Source of the DNA: an uncultured bacterium
GTDB lineage: Bacteria; Planctomycetota; UBA1135
Assembly: GCA_937919925.1 (NCBI GenBank)
Contig: CALFOT010000055.1
Coordinates: forward strand, 47,839-111,838
Reading direction: 5' to 3'
Length of the DNA stretch: 64,000 bases
The notes beneath the pieces are model-generated. The model worked only from the letters and a program-made list of their open reading frames with translations. It had not been told where the DNA came from and ran no database searches. This document shows positions 41,187-49,406 of the stretch, one piece after another. The position numbers were made by a program, and so were the translations under genes. How positions within the stretch are numbered: the stretch's first letter is position 1; each line of letters opens with the position of its first letter.

Positions 41187-42191
41187 GTGTTGCGCGCGGC
41201 GGTGATTGGCGTTGGCCATCTGGGGCGTCATCATGCGCGTATTTTGGCGGCCATGGATGGCGTGAAGCTGGTGGCCGTGGTCGATAGCAACCGCGAGCAG
41301 GGGGAAAGTATTGCTGCCAAGTACAGTTGTGCTTGGCGCGCCGATTTGGATGGCTTGGAGCAAGAGCTTGATTTGGCGGTGATTGCGGTACCTACGGTAC
41401 TGCATCAAAGCTGTGCCGCTCCGCTGTTGCGCGCCGGCGTGGCTTGTCTAATCGAAAAGCCCATGGCGCATAATCCGCAGGCCTGCAAGGCCATCATCGC
41501 CGATGCACAAGCTGGTGGTGCTTTGTTGGGGGTCGGGCATGTGGAGCGCTTTAACCCCGCAGTGCGGCGCGCCATGGAGCTTGGCATTAAGCCGCGTTTT
41601 ATTGAAGCGCATCGCTTAGCTCCCTATAGTTTCCGCAGTACCGATGTGGGAGTGGTGTTGGATTTAATGATCCATGACATTGATTTGGCGCTGGCCTGGA
41701 CCGGTGCGGAAGTGGTCAGCGTTGATGCTGTGGGCGGTGCAACCTTATCTCCCAGTGAAGACATCGTGTCGGCGCGTTTACGCTTCAGTAACGGCACGGT
41801 TGCGAACCTCACCGCATCGCGCTTGAGCTTGAAGCCGATGCGCCGCTTCCGCGTGTTTGGTCCCGATTCGTATTTGTCGGTAGATAGTCAAGAGCGTTAC
41901 GCTCTCGCCGTGCAGAAGTCCTCCACCTTTTCGCCAGCGGCAGTGGCCGCGGCCGCCGCTTCGGGTAACCCCATGGAAGGTTTTCGTAGTCTGCTGGATG
42001 TGGAAGAGCTGGAACTCAATGATGAAGAACCATTGAGCGCCGAACTGGAAGCCTTTGTTGCTGCCGTAAGAGGGGAGCGTGAAATGGTAGTTTCCGGGCA
42101 AGCGGGCTGTCGCGCAGTAGAAGTCGCGTTTCGGATTATGGCCGAACTGGAACATTGCGGCTGGCAAGATCAAGATCCTGATTTGTCATGA
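41187..42191 (+). CDS. Gfo/Idh/MocA family oxidoreductase in the lpx operon
   Basis: 334 residues. N-terminal Rossmann motif 'AAVIGVGHLGRHHARIL', 'VVDSNREQ', then 'CLIEKPMAHN' with the catalytic EKP Lys, and 'GHVERFNPAV'; the C-terminal half has 'MIHDIDLALAWTG'. GTG 41187 is taken as start because GAAGG (41174-41178) lies 8 nt upstream; earlier in-frame starts overlap lpxA. NAD-dependent oxidation of a sugar is the family reaction. Directly after lpxA this position often holds GnnA, which oxidises UDP-GlcNAc at C3 on the way to amide-linked lipid A; no GnnB aminotransferase is adjacent, so the role is unproven. Confidence 0.8.
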   Translation: MLRAAVIGVGHLGRHHARILAAMDGVKLVAVVDSNREQGESIAAKYSCAWRADLDGLEQELDLAVIAVPTVLHQSCAAPLLRAGVACLIEKPMAHNPQACKAIIADAQAGGALLGVGHVERFNPAVRRAMELGIKPRFIEAHRLAPYSFRSTDVGVVLDLMIHDIDLALAWTGAEVVSVDAVGGATLSPSEDIVSARLRFSNGTVANLTASRLSLKPMRRFRVFGPDSYLSVDSQERYALAVQKSSTFSPAAVAAAAASGNPMEGFRSLLDVEELELNDEEPLSAELEAFVAAVRGEREMVVSGQAGCRAVEVAFRIMAELEHCGWQDQDPDLS

Positions 42192-43135
42192 AACCTTCGC
42201 CGAGTGCCTTACGCGACTACTTATTGCAGCCGCAAGAGTCCGTATTACCTCTTTTAGCCGAACAAGTTTTTGGTCGACGCGCGCCCCTTGCTGTGGAGGT
42301 TGGCTTTGGTGGGGGCGAGTACTTGGATTGGTGGGCCGGGCAAAATCCTGATTGGGATTTCATCGGCATAGAACTGCCGCCGGATTGTATTTTGCGGGCA
42401 GCGCGTCGCCTGGAACAAGCGGGGCGTAAAAATGTGCGCTTAGTCAATGGTGACGCGCGCTATTTACTGCGTGAACTTTTTGGCGCCGGCTCTTTGCAGC
42501 ATGTGCTGATGCAGTTCCCCATGCCTTGGCCGAAGGGAAAACACGCCAAGCACCGCGTTTCTAGCCCTATCTTTGCAGCCACCTTGGCAGATGTGTTGAA
42601 GCCGGGATGCTGTTTTGAGTTGGTCACCGATCAAGATTGGTATGCACAGGAGGCCGAGACCTTGCTCAGCGCCAATCCTGCCTTGCAGGTTTTATCGCTT
42701 AAGGAAAACCCCAAACGCCCTTTTCGTACACGCTATGAAAGCAAGTGGTTGCAGGAGGGGCGCCAAATCTATCGCCTCCTGGTTACTGTGAAAACGTCTA
42801 TCCCCGCACCGCGCACACTCGGAATTCAAGCCATGGAAACGCTGCACCTGAAACTCACTCCAACCCCAGCCGCCATCGAAGCTCTGCGCGGACAACGCTT
42901 TCAGCAGGGCAACTGCGTAGCCGAGGTGAAAGAGGTACTTCGCGCCCAAGATGGGTGGTTAGTACGCTTGTTAGCCGCTGACGACACTTTTTCTCAGCTT
43001 TTCCATGCGCGTATTGTGCTCAAGAGGGATGAGCGTTGCTTATTGCGCGTGGATGAAGTGCCGCGGCCGTACTACACCGCTGCCGTGCGATTTGCTCTGG
43101 CAAGCTTGGGTGCCGTACTGCAAGAGTCAATCTAA
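42188..43135 (+). CDS. trmB: tRNA (guanine-N7)-methyltransferase TrmB with C-terminal extension
   Basis: 315 residues; ordinary bacterial TrmB is ~210-240. Residues 1-200 are the methyltransferase: SAM motif 'AVEVGFGGGEYLDWWA', 'FIGIELPPDCIL', the signature 'MQFPMPWPKGKHAKHR' (TrmB usually FPDPWPKkrHhKrR), and 'RTRYESKWL'. It makes m7G46 in tRNA. Residues ~205-315 form an extra beta-rich domain ('LHLKLTPTPAAIEAL', 'VAEVKEVLRAQDGWLVRLLA') that I do not recognise. The D-to-M change in FPDPW is unusual. It overlaps the Gfo/Idh stop by 4 nt and closes the block. Confidence 0.85.
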   Translation: MKPSPSALRDYLLQPQESVLPLLAEQVFGRRAPLAVEVGFGGGEYLDWWAGQNPDWDFIGIELPPDCILRAARRLEQAGRKNVRLVNGDARYLLRELFGAGSLQHVLMQFPMPWPKGKHAKHRVSSPIFAATLADVLKPGCCFELVTDQDWYAQEAETLLSANPALQVLSLKENPKRPFRTRYESKWLQEGRQIYRLLVTVKTSIPAPRTLGIQAMETLHLKLTPTPAAIEALRGQRFQQGNCVAEVKEVLRAQDGWLVRLLAADDTFSQLFHARIVLKRDERCLLRVDEVPRPYYTAAVRFALASLGAVLQESI

Positions 43136-43155
43136 GTAACACATGCTTATTCGTT

Positions 43156-43188
43156 GAGGACTTCTTCTCCGCGAAGGAAGAATTCCTC
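43156..43188. terminator. Inverted repeat between convergent genes
   Basis: GAGGACTTCTTC (43156-43167) pairs with GAAGAATTCCTC (43177-43188) with one mismatch and a 9-nt loop. It lies in the 71-nt gap between trmB and the convergent secreted-protein gene, so it probably ends transcription from both sides, although no clear T-run follows in either direction. Confidence 0.45.
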
Positions 43189-43206
43189 TAAGAAAGTAGG
43201 AAGGGA

Positions 43207-44628
43207 TTACCGCAGCTGGCGCACAATCAGGTGAATCAAGAAGTCGGCAGTGTTTTGTGTGTCAGCACCTTCATAGGTGGTGTACAGGCATTGATTAATA
43301 CCACCCCCCCCATTGGGCACTTCCAACAGCGCGGCAGAAGGGCGCAAAGGATAGGCCACTGCAGTAGGCATTTGGATCATTTGCTGTGGCACCGAGGTTG
43401 CCACGATCAAGGCATTAAAAGAATGGTACTCACGCGTGGCTAAGGTGAGGCGGGTTGAGTTTGCACCACAAACACTCGTCGGCAGCTTATCTTCAAAAAT
43501 ATTACTATTCGCCCAATAAAGGTTTTTGATCGAAGCGGTGCTGCCCTGATAATTAATTTCGCGGGTTAGGATTTTGTCAGCGCTGTACCAAATCTCGTCA
43601 TGTCCCCAGGCTAGAGTGACGACATTCTTCGAATCAAAGCGGCTCGAAGAAAGGTTTGGTCGGCGTTGCGCCCGCGCAGAATTACGGGTGAAATAATTTG
43701 CATTGATTTCAGTCAACGGTGCAGCGGATAGAAAACTGGAGAAACGCCGGACCACAATCCTTCCGAGATTGGGACCACTAATTCCAGCATGTCCGTCATG
43801 CCAAAATTCTTCATAAGCCAAGACCAAGTTAGAGTAATCATCGAGAACTATATCGGGCAAAACCTGACCACCCACAGGGGCATGGCGACCAGGGTTGTCG
43901 AATGGAATGCCACTTATTAGAGCTATTGGTGCAGAGGCAAAATTCGGATCAGAGGGGTTTAAACTCAAATCAACGTGCACAAAACGCAAATCATAATCCC
44001 GCCAGGTGTCGTTGCTAAGGGGATCGATGACGCGGTTGGTTTGGTGAGCGTATACCGCAGCAATTGTGCCATCTTCTAAGTCCAGTAAATCCACCATGCC
44101 GCCACTGTCCGTGGCATCGAAACTTGGATCAATGATGAAGCCCACACCAGGTTGTGGCGCAATAACCTGGGGTGCAAACAGGAGAACACCAGCGCTATCG
44201 CGCATCACAATTTGACACATTTCGATGCGCGCAGGGTTGACATGGCTTATGTCCTGGCGGGTCCACGAAACGGCAAAACTTCCGTCAGGGAGAGAAACGA
44301 CATCTGGCTTGATGCAGCTATCATCGCCAATGAGGCCCAGGCTTTGGTTTCCCAGAGCGAAGTGCCAATTGGCACCCGTTTCAAACTGATTGCTACCTAT
44401 GGAAGCAATGGCCATTCCTTCGACCATATGACGCCCAGAGGCGAAAGCACAATGATAAGCAACAAAGCTATCGCCATAGGAGTTCACAGCTACGGTGGCG
44501 TGGTCGGCGCCGCGCGTGCCGTAAGTGGGTAAGGTTACATCCTGCCCATAGCTAAAAGTCTGCTGAGCGGTTGCAGGGCAAGCTAGGAGTAGAAGCGAGA
44601 AAAACACAACGGGGGGGGTAAGCTGCAT
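43207..44628 (-). CDS. Secreted protein of unknown function, probably beta-propeller
   Basis: 473 residues with a clear signal peptide ('VVFFSLLLLACPATAQQ'). No family recognised. The mature part shows recurring blocks of the type 'D...VAVNSYGDSFVAYHC', 'DVVSLPDGSFAVSWTRQD', 'DLEDGTIAAVYAHQ' and 'DIVLDDYSNLVLAYEEFW', which resemble the blades of a propeller. It is rich in Asn, Ser and aromatic residues and its DNA is visibly more AT-rich than neighbours, suggesting separate ancestry. It probably acts outside the cell or in the periplasm. Confidence 0.7.
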   Translation of the reverse strand: MQLTPPVVFFSLLLLACPATAQQTFSYGQDVTLPTYGTRGADHATVAVNSYGDSFVAYHCAFASGRHMVEGMAIASIGSNQFETGANWHFALGNQSLGLIGDDSCIKPDVVSLPDGSFAVSWTRQDISHVNPARIEMCQIVMRDSAGVLLFAPQVIAPQPGVGFIIDPSFDATDSGGMVDLLDLEDGTIAAVYAHQTNRVIDPLSNDTWRDYDLRFVHVDLSLNPSDPNFASAPIALISGIPFDNPGRHAPVGGQVLPDIVLDDYSNLVLAYEEFWHDGHAGISGPNLGRIVVRRFSSFLSAAPLTEINANYFTRNSARAQRRPNLSSSRFDSKNVVTLAWGHDEIWYSADKILTREINYQGSTASIKNLYWANSNIFEDKLPTSVCGANSTRLTLATREYHSFNALIVATSVPQQMIQMPTAVAYPLRPSAALLEVPNGGGGINQCLYTTYEGADTQNTADFLIHLIVRQLR

Positions 44629-44738
44629 GGATGTCCGAAGGAATGTTCAAGATTACCAGCAATTTGGAGGGGAAGTGGCAATTCTTACAGAACAGATTTA
44701 ATATCTTCGGTTACGTGTTTTAGCACTCCGCGGTCGGC

Positions 44739-45878
44739 ATGGTCAACAAGGTTCCAGGAAAACACCGGATGGGCGCAGGCGTTTCTGCGGAAACCCATGA
44801 AAACACAGTAGTTCCGTTACTTGAGGTCGCTGCATCTGGAGCCGGTATTCCGGCGGCGCTGCACCTCGGTGCCGAGCTCGACGCCGGCGGTTACTTTGAA
44901 AAAGGGCTGGTAGCACAGTGGCAAATGATTCACGAGTTGCTGTGGCAGCGTCTCCAGGGACGCCATGATGCCGCCCAAATCATCCGGCAACTGGCAGCCT
45001 ACCCGGAAGCCAAAATTCGCTTTTATACACCGGGATTGTGGGCTCGTTGGGGTGAGAATCAGCCAGAATCGGCTTTGGCGGCACTTTTACCCTTGGCAGC
45101 CGACGCGGATTTCCGCGTTTTGGAATCCAGTCAAGCCTTTGGATTGCGGCCCTTCGCAGAAGCACTAGGCCCGGAAATTTTGCCACTGTTGGAAACTTGG
45201 TTCGGCCACCCGGATGCACGCGTGCGGCGCGCCGCGGTGACCGCGGTCCGGCCACGGGGATTTTGGGTCAAAAACTTGGAATGGGCGGTCTGGAACCCTG
45301 GTTTGTTGGTGCCCATGTTGCATCGTTTTCGCGACGAATCCGATCGTTTCCCAGCCAATGCGGTTGCCAATTGTTGCAACGACATGAGCCGACGTCAACC
45401 GTTGTTGGCCTTGAGCTTGTTGGGGCGTTGGTTACAAGAAGGCCATGGTCCGCAGCGGGAACATATGGCGCGCAAAGGCTTGCGCAGTCTGCTGAAGGCC
45501 GGAGATCCGCGGGTGCTGGAAATGTTTGGCTTTGGCAAGGTGGACCTAGAGGTTGCGGCTTTGTTGCGGCAGGGAACTATCGTGGCGCCCAATACCAACC
45601 TGTGTTTCGAGTTGAGCGTGCAGAATTCTGGGGTGGCCTGCAAGGTTGAGCTGGTTTTTGAAATTGAGACTACCGGGCGGATTGAGGGGCGGCCACGCCG
45701 CAAGCGTTATCAAGGCGGCAGTTATGCATTCGATGCTGGTCAGCAGCGCGAGATTTTAGTGCGCGAACGGATTTTCGATCGCAAAGCCGCGCTGTTAATC
45801 GCCGGTGCGGCGGCAGCTAAATTTTATTTTAACGGCGAAGTTGCGGCGCGGGTCGATTTCGCGATCGCGCGCACTTAG
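44739..45878 (+). CDS. AlkC/AlkD-like HEAT-repeat protein
   Basis: 379 residues. The central region is a helical-repeat solenoid: 'HPDARVRRAAVTAVRPRGFW' followed by 'FRDESDRFPANAVANCCNDMS', close to the DNA alkylation repair protein AlkC/COG4335 pattern ('dps.yVr.sVaNhLnDia'). The C-terminal ~100 residues are beta-rich ('NLCFELSVQNSG', 'KVELVFEIETTG') as in AlkC proteins with an Ig-like end. It may bind alkylated DNA (3-methylpurine glycosylase by family); substrate not shown. ATG 44769 is an alternative start. The 110 nt upstream show no clear promoter. Confidence 0.7.
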   Translation: MVNKVPGKHRMGAGVSAETHENTVVPLLEVAASGAGIPAALHLGAELDAGGYFEKGLVAQWQMIHELLWQRLQGRHDAAQIIRQLAAYPEAKIRFYTPGLWARWGENQPESALAALLPLAADADFRVLESSQAFGLRPFAEALGPEILPLLETWFGHPDARVRRAAVTAVRPRGFWVKNLEWAVWNPGLLVPMLHRFRDESDRFPANAVANCCNDMSRRQPLLALSLLGRWLQEGHGPQREHMARKGLRSLLKAGDPRVLEMFGFGKVDLEVAALLRQGTIVAPNTNLCFELSVQNSGVACKVELVFEIETTGRIEGRPRRKRYQGGSYAFDAGQQREILVRERIFDRKAALLIAGAAAAKFYFNGEVAARVDFAIART

Positions 45879-45978
45879 GGAAGCTTTGATATTTTCTGAG
45901 CGGGGTGCCAGTGGTGGAAACCCCCAGCCACACTCACCCGAATCCATCAGAGCTCTCCGCGAGGAAATCAGCGTAGCC

Positions 45979-46302
45979 TCAAGGGTGCCAAGGGTGATCA
46001 TTCACCAGCAGCAAATGCAAACAGGAAGCCACCAAAGCGAGCACCGCGAGGAGCAAGCCAGGGATTGTTTGGGAGCGTTCTTCCTGTGCTCCTAAACAAA
46101 TGGTGCCACAAATAAGAAAAAGCAGAAAGTTCAACGGTATGTCGAAAGACGCAACCACCGCAGCCAAACTCGGAACATAGCCTAAGCCTGCAACCAAAAC
46201 CCCGCTTCCACCGCAGGCGAGCGTGTACAGCGCCGGGTGAATCCGCGCGATGACTTCGCCGTCTGGCGTGTCTTCGGAAGGCTGATGGTCGGGGGTGGGC
46301 AT
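45979..46302 (-). CDS. Small membrane protein of unknown function
   Basis: 107 residues from ATG 46302, supported by TAATTT (46318-46313) 10 nt upstream. A polar N-terminus with Pro/Asp/Glu is followed by about three hydrophobic segments ('LYTLACGGSGVLVAGLGYV', 'LNFLLFLICGTICLGA', 'IPGLLLAVLALVASCLHLLL'). No family recognised. The region 45879-45978 downstream holds no gene. Confidence 0.55.
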   Translation of the reverse strand: MPTPDHQPSEDTPDGEVIARIHPALYTLACGGSGVLVAGLGYVPSLAAVVASFDIPLNFLLFLICGTICLGAQEERSQTIPGLLLAVLALVASCLHLLLVNDHPWHP

Positions 46303-46362
46303 GCTGTGGTTCAAATTAGGCGTGCGCTGGTTCAGGCTCAAGCAGGGGATCGCAAAGGCCAC

Positions 46363-47691
46363 TCAGGATAGTGCTTCCAGAGCCTGGCGAACGCGTGGCA
46401 TAGCCTCGAGGATGTCCTTCAGACTTACCGCCCCGACGCTGGCACGGAACCAGCCATTCTCATCTTTTTCTTCTACCCCAAAGGCACTAAATGGCACCAG
46501 CGCGAAGGCGGCCGCTTGGAGTAGGTAAGCACGGATGTCTTCATTATTGCGTAAAACAGCACCGCTCGGCGTGCGTTTCCCAACTAAGCGAAACTGTACC
46601 GATGCATAAATGGCGCCTTGTGGTTCAATCGAATCCACCGCCAATCCGGAATCGTGGCAAGCCTGCAAGCCCTGGTGCAAAGCATCTAAACGGCAGCGCA
46701 CTTGGCCAATCATGGCATCGTGCCATACTTGTAAGTTCTCAGTATCGCGTAACCATTTGGCAGTGGCGACTTGCACTGGGCGGGGAGCCCAAGCGCCGAC
46801 GTGGGTGCCGAGCGCCACGACTTTGCGCACAATGGCAGGTGGTCCCACAATCCAACCACAGCGCAAGCCGGTGGCGGAAAATCCCTTGGAGATGCCGTCG
46901 GCGTGCAGCACATAAGGAGCACATTCGGGCACCAGTTGCACCGGTGAGAAATGCTCATAACCAGGGAATGTGAGCAGTGAGTAAATCTGGTCGAAGAGCA
47001 AGTACAGCGGTTTTTCACCAGCGGCTTTGCGGCGTTCATTTTCGGCCACCAAATAGTGGCCGAATTTGGCAACTTCTTCGCGCGCCATCACGCCGCCGGA
47101 AGGATTTTGCGGAGTGTTGAGCACAATCAAACGGGCATCTGTGCAATGCGGCGCCAGTAATTCTACGCTCGGCTGAAACGCGGCGTCTTGATGCGCCAAC
47201 ACGCCATGAATACGTGCCTGGCAAGTATCACGGTAATTATGATTGTTCCAGGAAGGCACCGGAAACACCACCAGCTCACCCGGATTCACCAGCAAGCGGT
47301 AAGTGGAGTACAAAGACGGCCGCCCACCAGAAACAATGGCAATGCCATCAATCGGGTAATCCAAACCTTGGGTGCGCTTCAAGTGTTCCTGGACGGCCAG
47401 GCGTAAATCCATTTCCCCTGCGGCATGGGGATAGTTCGTACAACCAGCGTTGATGGCTTCCACCAAGTACTCGCGGAATTTCTCCGCAATGGGGAACTGC
47501 GCGGGGGAGAAATCACCCACGGTCATATCCGCCACTTTCACGCCATTTTCTCTGAGCGCGCGAATCTCATTCGCTATGAGCAAAATCGAGGAGCCGACCA
47601 TCGAGTTCGCCATATCCGACAAGCCGCGGGTGGCCGCTTCTTGGCCACAGTCTGGGGGGATTTTGATCATGTCCTGTAGGTATTCCACCAC
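46363..47691 (-). CDS. PLP-dependent class I/II aminotransferase
   Basis: 442 residues. PLP-binding Lys is in 'DGISKGFSATGLRCGW'; 'NTPQNPSGG' and 'GCTNYPHAAGEMDLR' are also standard for fold-type I aspartate-type aminotransferases. The start is GTG 47691 (or GTG 47688): TAAACT lies 5 nt upstream, matching the leaderless pattern; ATG 47670 is the alternative. Substrate cannot be told. The N-terminal ~30 residues before 'GSSILLIANEIRAL' match the family, so the protein is complete. Confidence 0.85.
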   Translation of the reverse strand: MVEYLQDMIKIPPDCGQEAATRGLSDMANSMVGSSILLIANEIRALRENGVKVADMTVGDFSPAQFPIAEKFREYLVEAINAGCTNYPHAAGEMDLRLAVQEHLKRTQGLDYPIDGIAIVSGGRPSLYSTYRLLVNPGELVVFPVPSWNNHNYRDTCQARIHGVLAHQDAAFQPSVELLAPHCTDARLIVLNTPQNPSGGVMAREEVAKFGHYLVAENERRKAAGEKPLYLLFDQIYSLLTFPGYEHFSPVQLVPECAPYVLHADGISKGFSATGLRCGWIVGPPAIVRKVVALGTHVGAWAPRPVQVATAKWLRDTENLQVWHDAMIGQVRCRLDALHQGLQACHDSGLAVDSIEPQGAIYASVQFRLVGKRTPSGAVLRNNEDIRAYLLQAAAFALVPFSAFGVEEKDENGWFRASVGAVSLKDILEAMPRVRQALEALS

Positions 47692-47696
47692 ACCCT

Positions 47697-47702
47697 AGTT
47701 TA
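47697..47702 (-). promoter_or_regulatory. -10 box of the aminotransferase gene
   Basis: TAAACT on the minus strand, 5 nt before GTG 47691 and 8 nt before GTG 47688. There is no Shine-Dalgarno sequence at a useful distance. Confidence 0.4.
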
Positions 47703-47799
47703 CCGCAGCGGCGGGTAAAGGCGTTGTTGAGACACGGCGAAAACAAGGCCACTGGCCAGACATTCAGCGCTTGCTAGGGACGCAAGCGGGGGGCGCTGG

Positions 47800-47805
47800 T
47801 ATCCT
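47800..47805 (+). promoter_or_regulatory. -10 box of the small membrane protein gene at 47812
   Basis: TATCCT followed by 6 nt and then GTG; no room for a Shine-Dalgarno sequence, so a leaderless GTG start is predicted. Confidence 0.4.
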
Positions 47806-47811
47806 TTGCTT

Positions 47812-48204
47812 GTGAACACAACCTTGTTCGTTTTGAATCTTGCCGCTACTGTGGCCTTGCTAGTTGTGACTTTGATCACTGGGAAGCGGGGGCTAAAACT
47901 CTTGCATATCCGCATCGCCCTCACAACGGTAGTGGTACTCCTCTTGGCAGTCGTCCAGGCTGATATGTACGGCCACGGATTTACTTTCGAAGATCTTGAA
48001 CTCAAAGTGCATTTGATATTCGCATTTGCTACTTTGTTCGCAGTGTTACCGGTGATTTATAGCGGCTACCGCTTGCGCCGTGAAAGCCGTTGGCGCCACA
48101 CCCACGCGCGCTTTGTCACTCTGTTTGTCTGTCTCACTGTGGCCGCAGTTTTGACGGCTGGTTATATGTTTCTACACGCTGTCCCAGTAGAAGCTGTGGT
48201 TTAA
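47812..48204 (+). CDS. Four-helix small membrane protein
   Basis: 130 residues from GTG 47812; a TTG two codons earlier overlaps the -10 box and is rejected. Four membrane helices: 'LFVLNLAATVALLVVTLI', 'IRIALTTVVVLLLAVVQAD', 'VHLIFAFATLFAVLPVIYSG', 'FVTLFVCLTVAAVLTAGYMF'. Two histidines sit near helix ends, as in DUF420 or small cytochrome b561-like proteins, but no clear heme-binding set can be named. Function unknown. Confidence 0.65.
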   Translation: MNTTLFVLNLAATVALLVVTLITGKRGLKLLHIRIALTTVVVLLLAVVQADMYGHGFTFEDLELKVHLIFAFATLFAVLPVIYSGYRLRRESRWRHTHARFVTLFVCLTVAAVLTAGYMFLHAVPVEAVV

Positions 48205-48236
48205 ATTAGTCATTGTTGGCGCGGGTTGCGCAACTT

Positions 48237-49406
48237 CTAGACTTGAAGAGATTCGCGCAACAACGAGATAGGATGGATCACCTTCATGTTGGCATGGCGG
48301 TCGCGCAGTTTGGATTCCAACTGTAGCGCACAGCCGGGGTTGCCACTAATCACTTGCGTGGCGCCGCTGTGATGTAAGAATTTTGCTTTGCGTGCGCCAA
48401 TGGCATCGGTGAGCTCTGGTTCGCGCAGAAAAGCGGCGCCACCAGCACCACAGCACATTTCCGATTCTTCACTCTCTAAGAGCTCTATCCCCGGAATAGA
48501 GAGTATAGCAGCGCGCATTTCAGGAGCATCGCCCAGGACGTTTTGACGATGGCATGGGGTCGCGTAGACCACCTTACGCCGCACCGGCTTGAGCTGATTG
48601 CGTAGACCAACGCGCGCCAAGAATATCAGCGGATCCAACGCGCTCGCGTTGCCATCCAACTCGTTTAAAAAAGCGGCACAACCAGCAGCGGGAACCACGA
48701 TGGCATCAAAGCCCTGCAGTTGTTGCAGAGTTTGATGGCCGCTCTTACAACCAGATTCAAGCTCTGCATCATGTGCGGCTGCTGCGCCACAACAGCTTGG
48801 TTGTTGTGGGCAAACAACTTGGAACCCTTCGGCTGTCAGGGTGGCAATGCTGTCTTGAATGTTGGCGCCAAAAAATTCTGCCTCTACGCAACCTAGATGC
48901 AGTGCAACTACGCCACGCTGTTCCCCTAGTGCCGGAAACACGGTGCCAGCGGGAGGGCGGAAGAAAATCGGTTTTTGTGGCACCATGGCGATGGCGCGGC
49001 GCAATTTTTTGTGCGGCAAAATTTGCGCCAGACGCAGCAAACCGCAGCGTCGCGCCAAGCGCAGGGCCTTGCCGACGTATTTCATTCTAGGGCTAGAATT
49101 TAACCAACGACTTAGTCCGCTCGAAGGCGTTGCGTGTAATTCCATATGCTGGTGGAGGATGTCACTGTATGGCACCTTGGAAGGGCAGGCGGGCTCGCAC
49201 GCGCGGCATAATACGCAGCGATTGAGCGCTGGGAGGGCGTCGGCAGGCGCCAGGCGCTGTTCGGCTACCGCGCGCATCAGCATGAGGCGTCCACGCGGGG
49301 AGTCGGTTTCAGCCGCTGTTTCCGTGTAGGTGGGACAACTTTGCAAACATAAACCACAGTGCATGCACTCGAGTAATCCGGGCAAAGCATCAAGGCCAGT
49401 TTTCAT
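48237..49406 (-). CDS. glcF: Glycolate oxidase iron-sulfur subunit GlcF
   Basis: 389 residues from ATG 49406 (ATGA overlap with glcE; the open frame further upstream is antisense-type reading of glcE). Two [4Fe-4S] motifs: 'CMHCGLCLQSCP' and 'CVLCRACEPACP'; two CCG domains follow, with 'CCGAAAAHD' and 'CCGAGGAAFL' near the C-terminus. It carries electrons from the flavin subunit to the quinone pool at the inner membrane. Last gene of the six-gene trmFO operon. Confidence 0.92.
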   Translation of the reverse strand: MKTGLDALPGLLECMHCGLCLQSCPTYTETAAETDSPRGRLMLMRAVAEQRLAPADALPALNRCVLCRACEPACPSKVPYSDILHQHMELHATPSSGLSRWLNSSPRMKYVGKALRLARRCGLLRLAQILPHKKLRRAIAMVPQKPIFFRPPAGTVFPALGEQRGVVALHLGCVEAEFFGANIQDSIATLTAEGFQVVCPQQPSCCGAAAAHDAELESGCKSGHQTLQQLQGFDAIVVPAAGCAAFLNELDGNASALDPLIFLARVGLRNQLKPVRRKVVYATPCHRQNVLGDAPEMRAAILSIPGIELLESEESEMCCGAGGAAFLREPELTDAIGARKAKFLHHSGATQVISGNPGCALQLESKLRDRHANMKVIHPISLLRESLQV

